This document shows positions 1-5,787 of a stretch of DNA of 25,973 nucleotides, one piece after another. Every line of letters starts with the position of its first letter. Within the stretch, counting starts at the first letter, position 1. Made by a program: the position numbers and the translations under genes. Location: NCBI GenBank assembly GCA_045629305.1, contig JAZQQZ010000005.1:1-25973 (forward strand), given 5' to 3'. The notes beneath the pieces were generated by a model that saw nothing but the letters and a program-made list of their open reading frames with translations, was not told where the DNA came from and ran no database searches. The DNA comes from UBA1227 sp045629305. Its GTDB lineage: Bacteria > Bacillota > Clostridia > Oscillospirales > Acutalibacteraceae.

Positions 1-225
1 AACATAGTAAATTCCTGGCATCTGTCTGGCCTCAGCCTCAGCTTCAGCCACTGCCTTTTCATCATATGAAAAGATCATGCCACGGACACCTGTGTCCTTT
101 GCACCTTCTCTGACAGATGCTTTCGTGGTGCCGCGCACCACTCCGTTATGTGTAAGATACATCCCACATTTTTCTGCGGATGGATCTGCCTTAGCTTCAA
201 TGAGCCACTGATTTACATCAACCAT
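1..225 (-). CDS. moaE: MoaE-like molybdopterin synthase large subunit (3' part outside window)
   Basis: The first 75 residues are visible; the rest lies beyond the window edge. MoaE is the catalytic subunit of molybdopterin synthase, which converts precursor Z to molybdopterin using sulfur carried on MoaD. The segment GMYLTHNGVVRG (about residues 21-32) followed by GMIFSYDEKAV (49-59) and MPGIYYV (69-75) matches a MoaE-type family I know from anaerobic Firmicutes and Actinobacteria; this is recognised from memory, not from a search. The ATG lies one base after the TAA of the FMN-binding lipoprotein gene, with an AGGG ribosome site about 7 bases upstream, so it is the third gene of that operon. 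Its place beside tungstate uptake genes fits pterin cofactor assembly. The C-terminal half, including catalytic lysines, cannot be inspected. Confidence 0.72.
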   Translation of the reverse strand, partial: MVDVNQWLIEAKADPSAEKCGMYLTHNGVVRGTTKASVREGAKDTGVRGMIFSYDEKAVAEAEAEARQMPGIYYV

Positions 226-226
226 A

Positions 227-793
227 TTATTTGCCCTGATAATATTTATCTGCATGATACTGGAAGAGTGACTTGATTACTGAATCAACATTGCTGATTG
301 TAACCGTTGCACCTGTTACAGCATCTACACCTTCAACCTCTGTACCATAGCCGCCCCATGCGTCGAACTCTGCCTTAGTCTTACCGACAAGATTCTTTAG
401 ATATGACTCGTCGAAATACTCTTCTGAAAACTCATGGGCTGACTGATCCTCATCACCGAAAAGGCCCTTGCCACTTGCAAATGAAATTGAGCGAATTGCT
501 GCTTCATCAGCTGTGTCCTTAGTATTGAGAAGTTCAATATAAAGAACTGAATACATATTGGCACTTGGGTCACGGCATGTGCATGAAATATATGCTACCT
601 GATATGTTGTGAATGTTTCGTTAGAATTCTCGAAAAGAATTACAGCGTCCTGCTCATCCTTTACACCATCAGTTGCATACTGTGTGTACTTGAATGTTTC
701 ATATGGATATTCCTCTGCTGTCTCCTGTGTACCACATGCTGCCAAGCAGAAAACAAACGTTAATGAAAGTATAATACTGACAAATTTTTTCAT
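227..793 (-). CDS. FMN-binding-domain lipoprotein
   Basis: This 188-aa protein has a lipoprotein signal peptide (lipobox LAAC, Cys20), so it should be anchored on the outer face of the membrane. Its C-terminal half ends in GVDAVTGATVTISNVDSV (about 155-172), the hallmark of FMN-binding domains in which the last Thr of TGAT (Thr163) is covalently flavinylated by ApbE-type transferases. Such domains carry electrons outside the cytoplasm in NqrC/RnfG and in flavinylated extracellular redox proteins. A CTC pair (Cys71, Cys73) lies in the less conserved N-terminal half. The gene sits one base after the rhodanese-like lipoprotein gene and one base before moaE, so the three are probably co-transcribed. 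An electron-transfer role is inferred; the partner enzyme is not in the window. Flavinylation depends on an ApbE that is also not seen here. Confidence 0.8.
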   Translation of the reverse strand: MKKFVSIILSLTFVFCLAACGTQETAEEYPYETFKYTQYATDGVKDEQDAVILFENSNETFTTYQVAYISCTCRDPSANMYSVLYIELLNTKDTADEAAIRSISFASGKGLFGDEDQSAHEFSEEYFDESYLKNLVGKTKAEFDAWGGYGTEVEGVDAVTGATVTISNVDSVIKSLFQYHADKYYQGK

Positions 794-794
794 T

Positions 795-1472
795 TTACTT
801 TACCGCCTTGTGAAGTCTTGTGAAATCAATATATGCGTAGTCGGCGCGCCATGTTGCGTCAATTACATTTCCGTTTGCATCGTCTGGATATACGATAAGT
901 TCTTGCTTGTTTTCACCTTCGTACTGCCAAGCGCCGCCGACATTGTAGACTTTAGTCTCATCCCATCCGAGATAGATGAGAAGTGTTCTCATCATGCCAG
1001 CATATCCACCGCCTCCGCAGATAAGGAAGATGTTCTTGTCCTTCGGGAAGAGTTCTCTGAGAACCATCTCTGATTCCTCATAGTTCGGTGTCGCACTCTT
1101 TACTGTGCCATCCTCGTTCCACTCGATGGTGTAGAGGCATTCACCGTCATACGCACCTCCAACTGGAAGTGCCTGAAGTGTACCGATATAAGGGAACGGT
1201 GTTATCTTAAAGCCAGCGATTGTTACAGACAAATCGGCATTGCCGCCGATTGATGCATAATCTGCTGGATCAAAGAGCAAGCGCATATCGCGATACACTG
1301 TATCTTCTCTACCAAGATAATTATCAATTGTCTCCATATTAATATTCTTATCTACACCGAACTGTGACTCCGCATCAACTGTTGCACCAGGAAGATCTTT
1401 TGGAACCGCAGTGCAAGCAGCGAAACAAAACGCAATCGCAAATGTAAGAATAAATGAAATTACCTTTTTCAT
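795..1472 (-). CDS. rhodanese-like domain lipoprotein
   Basis: This 225-aa protein has a lipoprotein signal peptide with lipobox FAAC (Cys20). The C-terminal half looks like a rhodanese fold: IFLICGGGGYAGMMRTLLIY (about 148-167) has the strand, Cys loop and helix layout of the active-site loop, with Cys152 as the likely persulfide cysteine. It is followed by VYNVGGAWQYEG (175-186), like the usual rhodanese motif after the catalytic loop. Rhodaneses move sulfane sulfur; an extracytoplasmic lipid-anchored form would handle sulfur outside the membrane. The glycine-rich six-residue loop (CGGGGY) differs from the classic CxxGxR, so activity is uncertain. It is the first gene of a three-gene operon with the FMN-binding lipoprotein and moaE, behind its own promoter and just downstream of the tup operon terminator. 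Confidence 0.72.
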   Translation of the reverse strand: MKKVISFILTFAIAFCFAACTAVPKDLPGATVDAESQFGVDKNINMETIDNYLGREDTVYRDMRLLFDPADYASIGGNADLSVTIAGFKITPFPYIGTLQALPVGGAYDGECLYTIEWNEDGTVKSATPNYEESEMVLRELFPKDKNIFLICGGGGYAGMMRTLLIYLGWDETKVYNVGGAWQYEGENKQELIVYPDDANGNVIDATWRADYAYIDFTRLHKAVK

Positions 1473-1506
1473 TTTATATCTCCCATATAATTAATTACAT
1501 TTATAT

Positions 1507-1535
1507 ATGATAACAAAAAACTAATATAAATACAA
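1507..1535 (-). promoter_or_regulatory. putative promoter of the rhodanese/FMN lipoprotein/moaE operon
   Basis: On the minus strand a TATCAT box (1507-1512) lies 17 bases after a weak TTGTAT box (1530-1535), in an A/T-rich gap between the upstream terminator and the lipoprotein gene. The ribosome site GGGAGA precedes the ATG at 1472. The -35 is poor, so this is a moderate call. Confidence 0.45.
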
Positions 1536-1540
1536 CAAAA

Positions 1541-1563
1541 GAGGACGGATAACACCCGTCCTC
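1541..1563 (-). terminator. intrinsic terminator of the tup operon
   Basis: GAGGACGG (1541-1548) pairs perfectly with CCGTCCTC (1556-1563) around a 7-base loop. On the minus strand the stem is followed by TTTTGTTG. It sits four bases after the methyltransferase stop codon. Confidence 0.85.
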
Positions 1564-1567
1564 ATAA

Positions 1568-2416
1568 TCATTCCTCTACATTCCATAGTGTCCATGCATA
1601 TAGGGAATCAGTCACCTTTGTAATTTTGCCGTCTTTTACCATATTTGTTTTTAAATAATCATATGTCATTTTTACTTCTTCGTCTGTTGGTGCACGATCA
1701 CGAATTATGTTTGTTGTGACACCATGGCAAAGTTCCATATTGAAATCATATGTGTGGGATATCACTTCTTTATAATATCGAATCTCTGGTTTGTATCCCA
1801 TCTGCCATAGAATATTAAAGAGACAGTATGTTGAACTATTTCCCCAGTTGTTAGAAATCGGTTGATTATAAACATTCTCTTTTACAGCGTTTCTAAGATT
1901 ATCTTTTCTATAGACAAAACTGTTATTAAAACACCATTTGCGTGTCATCTTATTTACTTTCTCTATAGACTGAAGTCCGTCCATCGCCGGAGAAAGAGAT
2001 GTAAAAACGAAATCATATTTGTTGTCCCAGTTTGTTGTATCTTCGTTGAGAAAATCACATTCTAAAAAATCTATATTTAAAAGCTCGTTCTCAACTGCAG
2101 ACTCTTTGCAATACTCAAGCATTTTAGGAGAGACATCGAGACAAGTGACTCTCTTTGCACGCTTTGCAAATTCTATTGCATAGCCACCAGAACCACACCC
2201 GATATCTATAACTTCTGTATCTTTGGTTAGTGCTCCTCGCTCCGTTAAATAGTTTGTAAGCTCGATATATTGCTTGTTTTTTATCTCTTCGACATCTTTA
2301 GGATCATCTTTCCAATGCTCTGCAAGTCTATCCCAAGTCTCCTTGTTGTGCTGCATTCCATCATTAGGTTTTAAAGTTTCCCAAAGCTTATCAAAATATT
2401 CTATATCTTTATCCAT
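1568..2416 (-). CDS. class I SAM-dependent methyltransferase
   Basis: A 282-aa cytoplasmic enzyme of the Rossmann-fold methyltransferase class. Motif I is VIDIGCGSGG (about 69-78), followed by the acidic ribose-binding position in VTCLDVSP (about 90-97) and a motif II-like DFVFTSLSPAM (about 135-145). The C-terminal part (roughly 150-282) is not one I recognise and gives no substrate clue. I chose the ATG at 2416 (MDKDIEYF); an in-frame TTG two codons earlier overlaps the tupC stop but has poor ribosome-site spacing. It is the last gene of the tungstate uptake operon and is translationally coupled or nearly so to tupC. The context suggests methylation of a molecule in pterin cofactor or metal handling, but that is inference only. 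Confidence 0.82.
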   Translation of the reverse strand: MDKDIEYFDKLWETLKPNDGMQHNKETWDRLAEHWKDDPKDVEEIKNKQYIELTNYLTERGALTKDTEVIDIGCGSGGYAIEFAKRAKRVTCLDVSPKMLEYCKESAVENELLNIDFLECDFLNEDTTNWDNKYDFVFTSLSPAMDGLQSIEKVNKMTRKWCFNNSFVYRKDNLRNAVKENVYNQPISNNWGNSSTYCLFNILWQMGYKPEIRYYKEVISHTYDFNMELCHGVTTNIIRDRAPTDEEVKMTYDYLKTNMVKDGKITKVTDSLYAWTLWNVEE

Positions 2417-2418
2417 AA

Positions 2419-3090
2419 TCAAATTTCCGAACTAAAGAATTCTAAAAATTCTTTCATCTCCGACGTTTTAGGATTATCTAAAATGCTTGAAATCTCGCCA
2501 CGCTCGATAACCTTACCGTCTTTCATAAACACGACTTCGTCGGCTATGCGGCGTGCCTGCGACATCGAATGTGTAACAATAACAATCGTCTTTCCTTCTG
2601 TTTTTTGCTTTACAATTACATCTTCTGTAATCTTAGTTGATTCGATGTCCATGGCTGCTGTAGGCTCATCGAGAAGTAGAACCTCTGCTCCATTCATGAT
2701 TGTCCTACAAAGAGCCATCCTGGCAGTCTCGCCGCCAGAAAGTGCATTTGCTTTCTGGTCTGCAAGATGATCTATTTTAAGCTCGCACATTAATTTGTCT
2801 GCTCGTGCTTTGTCTTCTTCTCTTCCCTTAGTTGCAAGAAGAACATTCTTATAAGTTGTCATTTTAAAAGCAAAACTTTTTTGTGGCATATAGCATACTT
2901 TTTTGCCATCAAAATCTAAATTTGCTTTTTCATCTGATTTTATTTGCTTAGCAATAACTTTTAAAAAAGTAGATTTTCCACTTCCGTTTGCTCCAACAAT
3001 CGCATAAATCTTTCCTAAATCAAATTCAATTTTATCTATATCGAGAACTGTCTTTTCTCCATATGTTTTTTTCAAATTTTCAAAAATCAT
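2419..3090 (-). CDS. tupC: tungstate ABC transporter ATP-binding protein
   Basis: A 223-aa ABC ATPase that would power tungstate import. It shows Walker A GANGSGKST (33-41), the Q-loop Gln70 in YMPQ, the signature LSGGETARM (117-125), Walker B EVLLLDEPTAAMD (136-148) and a switch His in IVTHS (about 170-174). Length is normal for a short TupC/WtpC-type subunit without a C-terminal regulatory domain. Its ATG overlaps the tupB stop in an ATGA junction, so translation is coupled to the permease. The oxyanion specificity comes from the neighbouring TupA-like binding protein and TupB-like permease rather than from this subunit, which alone could equally be a molybdate or phosphate ATPase. Confidence 0.88.
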   Translation of the reverse strand: MIFENLKKTYGEKTVLDIDKIEFDLGKIYAIVGANGSGKSTFLKVIAKQIKSDEKANLDFDGKKVCYMPQKSFAFKMTTYKNVLLATKGREEDKARADKLMCELKIDHLADQKANALSGGETARMALCRTIMNGAEVLLLDEPTAAMDIESTKITEDVIVKQKTEGKTIVIVTHSMSQARRIADEVVFMKDGKVIERGEISSILDNPKTSEMKEFLEFFSSEI

Positions 3091-3779
3091 TTTTCATCCA
3101 CCACCCTCTCAGATAATAGATGAACAACAATATTAACTATAAGAGACAATATCATCAATATAATTCCAATTGCCATTGCTTTAGAAAAATTGCCTCGACT
3201 TGTGTAATTCATAATAGCCGTTGTCATAACATTTGTTTTATAAACAATAGCTCCACCTACCATAGAAACGGCGCCTACTTCTGCTATTGAGCGGGCAAAT
3301 CCTGCAAGATATGTGGAGAAAATTTGATATTTTGTCTCCACCAAAGTAAGCTTTAATGTTTTTCCGAAACCGAGACCGAGACCTTTTGCTGTCTCTTTAA
3401 TATCCGGTACAATTGCAGATAAAAACGTTTCTGTGTTAGCTGCAACTATTGGTGTAATAAGAAGAACCTGTGCCACTACCATTCCTGGAATTGTATAAAG
3501 AAGTTGGAGATGGCGAAGAGGTCCAACACCCGAAAAAGCGATATAACAAATCAAGCCACATACAACTGGAGGCATACTCATAAGTGTTCTATTTAATATG
3601 ATAAGTCCTCTGCGACCAGGAAAATGTGCTAACGCCAAAAAAGCCCCTAGGGGCACTCCAAGAAGGAGTGCCACGAGGGAGCTTGAAAAGCACATTTTGA
3701 GTGTGACCTCTATTATGTTTATGAGCTCTGAATCTTTGGTAGCGATGAGCTCAAACGCTTTTACAAATATATTCTGCAT
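3087..3779 (-). CDS. tupB: tungstate ABC transporter permease
   Basis: A 230-aa integral membrane protein with about five or six hydrophobic segments (near residues 29-52, 66-86, 95-120, 155-180, 195-225). The cytoplasmic EAA-type loop that contacts the ATPase is ETAKGLGLGFGKTLKLTL (about 129-146). The stretch SIAEVGAVSMVGGAI (about 164-178) is typical of TupB-type permeases as I know them. It starts 12 bases after the tupA stop and overlaps tupC by four bases, forming one transporter operon. It should form the membrane channel as a homodimer. Confidence 0.88.
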   Translation of the reverse strand: MQNIFVKAFELIATKDSELINIIEVTLKMCFSSSLVALLLGVPLGAFLALAHFPGRRGLIILNRTLMSMPPVVCGLICYIAFSGVGPLRHLQLLYTIPGMVVAQVLLITPIVAANTETFLSAIVPDIKETAKGLGLGFGKTLKLTLVETKYQIFSTYLAGFARSIAEVGAVSMVGGAIVYKTNVMTTAIMNYTSRGNFSKAMAIGIILMILSLIVNIVVHLLSERVVDEK

Positions 3780-3791
3780 GAGAATATTATA

Positions 3792-4796
3792 TTATTTTGC
3801 TTCGAGATCTGCAAGGAATGTTGCATAATCGTTAGAAGCTGTGAGGAATGTAGCTTTATCTGTAAGAATATAAGCACCCTTCTCATCAGCCATCTTAATG
3901 CAAGCGCCCATACCAGCGTTAGCTGAAATGTACCAATCTGTGTAATCCTTGAAAGAATCTGCCTCAGTTGTAATACCGAGCTCTTTTGGCCAAAGCTTAA
4001 TCTCAGCCTTATGTGTACCAGACTCATCACCACGAGAAATGAATGCATACTTGCCATCAGCAATAGCCTTCATAGCTGTAGGGATATCAGCAGCAGCTTT
4101 AACGCCTGCTGGGTCATCCTTAGGACCACAAAGTACGAAATAGTTGTACATAAATGTAAGTCTTTCAGCGTCGAAGCCAGCAACTTTTCTAGCGTAACCA
4201 GCATTTACAAACTCTTCTTCTGATGACTTAGCATGAACAAGAATTACATCAGCATTACCCATCTGTGCATTAGCAATAGACTTACCTGTACCAGCTGAGA
4301 ACACTTCTACCTTGTAACCATACTTATCCTCAAATGTCTTAAGAATAGTACCAAGGAGACCAGAATCGTTTACAGAAGTTGTTGTTGAAAGACGAATTGT
4401 CTTTGTCTCTTCTGTTGCCTGTGGAATAGTAGCTGTTGACTTTGGAGCGTTGTCTTTAAGTGTGAAAAGAGCTACACCATAAGTGTCCTTACCATACTCT
4501 GCGCAAGCCTTAAGTCCTTCGTCAGAAAGAAGCCAGTTAATGAAAGCGTCAGCACCTACTGTGTTGATCTTAACATCTTTAACAGCGTTGCCGTCAGCAT
4601 CTTTCCAATCAGCCTTGTCATTAACAGCTATAACAGTATAGTTGTTAATCATTGCGTCGTCCTCTTCCTTGAGAATCTCAAGTTTAAGAGCAACTTTTTC
4701 TTCGTCGTCTGCTGCAGGTGCCTTAGCACAAGCGAAGAGGCAAAGAGCCATTGCGAGTGCAAGAACGAGAGCGAGAACCTTTTTAAAATTCTTCAT
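3792..4796 (-). CDS. tupA: tungstate-binding lipoprotein TupA, apparently circularly permuted
   Basis: A 334-aa lipoprotein (lipobox LFAC, Cys23), expected to capture tungstate outside the membrane for TupBC. TupA landmarks are clear: the oxyanion loop TTTSVNDSGLL (138-148), SAGTGKS (167-173), NADVILVHAK (181-190), FMYNYFVLCGP (215-225), FISRGDESGTH (252-262) and GAYILTDKATFL (307-318). In canonical TupA the last motif is followed by a segment ending the protein, of the form L-x-I-x-x-E-x-D-x-x-x-x-N-x-Y-x-V-I-A-V-N, then A-x-x-F-x-x-W-L-x-S-x-E-G, then F/Y-G-K-x-x-Y-G-x-x-L-F. Here that segment lies at residues 38-111 (LEILKEEDDAMINNYTVIAV, DAFINWLLSDEG, YGKDTYGVALF), before TTTS, and the protein stops 16 residues after TDKATFL. 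A linker rich in Pro, Thr and Ala (about 115-132) joins the parts. All pieces of one domain are present once, so this looks permuted, not duplicated or truncated. Confidence 0.85.
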   Translation of the reverse strand: MKNFKKVLALVLALAMALCLFACAKAPAADDEEKVALKLEILKEEDDAMINNYTVIAVNDKADWKDADGNAVKDVKINTVGADAFINWLLSDEGLKACAEYGKDTYGVALFTLKDNAPKSTATIPQATEETKTIRLSTTTSVNDSGLLGTILKTFEDKYGYKVEVFSAGTGKSIANAQMGNADVILVHAKSSEEEFVNAGYARKVAGFDAERLTFMYNYFVLCGPKDDPAGVKAAADIPTAMKAIADGKYAFISRGDESGTHKAEIKLWPKELGITTEADSFKDYTDWYISANAGMGACIKMADEKGAYILTDKATFLTASNDYATFLADLEAK

Positions 4797-4816
4797 TTTA
4801 AAAACTCCTTTTTTTT

Positions 4817-4885
4817 GACTTCCGCACTGATCTTCTCAATTGGAGATGATAAATTGAGTTCGTCAGCAGATCAGTGCTCGAAGTC
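4817..4885 (-). promoter_or_regulatory. long hairpin between the leader terminator and the tupA ribosome site
   Basis: On the minus strand GACTTC (4885-4880) pairs with GAAGTC (4822-4817), GCACTGATCT (4877-4868) with AGATCAGTGC (4833-4824), and CTCAATT (4858-4852) with AATTGAG (4841-4835), about 23 base pairs with small internal loops. It is followed by eight A's and the AAGGAG ribosome site of tupA. There is no 3' T-tract, so it is not a terminator on this strand. Role unknown: possibly 5' mRNA stabilisation, processing or translational control. Confidence 0.75.
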
Positions 4886-4920
4886 GTAAATTTACAAACA
4901 ATACCGCTTTCTAGCATAAG

Positions 4921-4950
4921 AAAAAGAGCTTCCTTGAAAAGAAAGCTCTT
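4921..4950 (-). terminator. leader terminator of the tup riboswitch
   Basis: AAGAGCTTTC (4950-4941) pairs with GGAAGCTCTT (4933-4924), one G-U pair, followed on the minus strand by TTTTTCTT. It lies about 30 bases after the putative aptamer and about 125 bases before tupA, where an attenuator would be expected. Confidence 0.82.
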
Positions 4951-4980
4951 AAAGTCCAACAAATACAAATACATGTATTC

Positions 4981-5079
4981 TTTGCAATCTTTTCAACCAC
5001 GGAAGGCAGCTTCGTTTCCAAAACCACCCCGGCTAAGTGTCCATAGTGTCAGCCTTAGGACAAGTAGCTCGAAAGCAAA
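4981..5079 (-). promoter_or_regulatory. probable Moco/Tuco-type riboswitch aptamer
   Basis: The minus-strand leader upstream of the terminator can fold as an aptamer. A closing stem is formed by TTTGC and TTTC (5079-5071) with GAAA (4994-4991) and GCAAA (4985-4981). An internal hairpin is CTAAG (5058-5054) with CTTAG (5037-5033), and a short one GTTT with AAAC (about 5024-5015). The 3' part, GCCTTCCGTGGTTGAAAAG (about 5007-4989), resembles the conserved GCCTCCCGT and GGAAAGG parts I recall from the Moco RNA motif upstream of E. coli moaA. The short middle hairpin would fit the variants reported to sense tungsten cofactor. Location before tupABC supports the call. Followed by a terminator, it would act as an OFF switch. 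The family match is from memory and not verified. Confidence 0.55.
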
Positions 5080-5096
5080 TATTAATTTGTATCAGT

Positions 5097-5125
5097 ATTA
5101 TATATTAAATTGTATACAAAATCAA
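5097..5125 (-). promoter_or_regulatory. promoter of the tup operon
   Basis: A TATAAT box (minus strand, 5102-5097) stands 17 bases after TTGATT (5125-5120). The -35 box covers the TGA stop codon of the 216-aa gene at 5122-5124. Transcription would start near 5090, giving a leader of about 290 bases. I see no terminator between the preceding operon and this promoter. Confidence 0.75.
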
Positions 5126-5772
5126 CCGTTTGATTTTTTACTTGTTTTCTTTGCCTTTGTTTTAGGTTTCTTCTTTGGTTCCTCTTTTATTACTTCTTCC
5201 TTTTCTTCCTTAGGAAGTTTAAAAGTAAAAGCAGCAATGTCATCTAAGTTGGCAATAATAAATGCTTGTGCATTGACATTGTACATGTTCTTAATGAATT
5301 CTCTTCCCTGGAAGTTTATCAAGTTGCCTGTTATACCAACAATCTTTCCTTCCTCTGTCGGAACACGATTTCTTTTGCCTGCTACAAGTTCTGTTGTAAG
5401 TAAACCTTCATACTCCAACCAATTGGCAATATGGAATCCCTGAATCTTTCGAACATCAGCATCCAACACTTTATTGATTCGATTAGCAATTGTTGTGATA
5501 GACACCTCTTCCTCTGTGAGAGTGATATTACCCTTCTGAGCTTCAGTGATTCTAAATGGTTGTCTTTCCGCTTTGCTTCCTGAATTGATTTTACAACCAT
5601 TCTTTATGAAAAGGTCAATTATATCTGCCGCTAATGCGAATGTCCTGCAAAGATATACATCATTGAGCATGGTATCCTCTGGCAAATCATCTCCTGTGAA
5701 CGGATCCATTCCATTGCTTAATTTCTCAAGATAAATTTTAGCTGTATAGCATCTTTCGTAGTCTGTACTCAT
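5122..5772 (-). CDS. hypothetical protein, last gene of the Tad operon
   Basis: I do not recognise this 216-aa soluble protein as a named family. The N-terminus has SNGMDPFTGDDLPEDTMLND (about 19-38), a pattern I associate with an N-terminal domain of uncharacterised clostridial proteins. The middle (about 82-150) has the pattern FHIANWLEYEGLL, then GKRNRVPTEEGKIVGITG (132-149), reminiscent of a small winged-helix-like module that occurs in many uncharacterised proteins. The tail (about 188-216) is very rich in Lys and Glu and probably disordered. It has a strong GGAGGAATAAT ribosome site and starts 15 bases after the TPR/WG gene. A nucleic-acid contact is possible from the basic tail, but the function is unknown and its link to the pilus is positional only. 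Confidence 0.72.
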   Translation of the reverse strand: MSTDYERCYTAKIYLEKLSNGMDPFTGDDLPEDTMLNDVYLCRTFALAADIIDLFIKNGCKINSGSKAERQPFRITEAQKGNITLTEEEVSITTIANRINKVLDADVRKIQGFHIANWLEYEGLLTTELVAGKRNRVPTEEGKIVGITGNLINFQGREFIKNMYNVNAQAFIIANLDDIAAFTFKLPKEEKEEVIKEEPKKKPKTKAKKTSKKSNG

Positions 5773-5787
5773 ATTATTCCTCCATAT

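Noticed and set aside
609..1073. Plus-strand open frame antisense to the two lipoprotein genes
   Set aside because: The minus-strand genes have signal peptides, domain motifs and ribosome sites; the antisense frame has none of these.
3792..4796. TupA gene considered as a truncated or frameshifted pseudogene
   Set aside because: It is one uninterrupted frame with a good signal peptide, ribosome site and coupled downstream genes, and all parts of a TupA domain are present once.
4817..4885. Long hairpin read as a plus-strand terminator
   Set aside because: The run of T's lies on its 5' side on the plus strand and no T-tract follows; no plus-strand gene ends here either.
4874..5443. A plus-strand open frame of about 189 codons across the tup leader and the 216-aa gene
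   Set aside because: It lies antisense to a leader with riboswitch-like structure and to a well-supported gene, has no ribosome site and its product looks like random low-complexity sequence.
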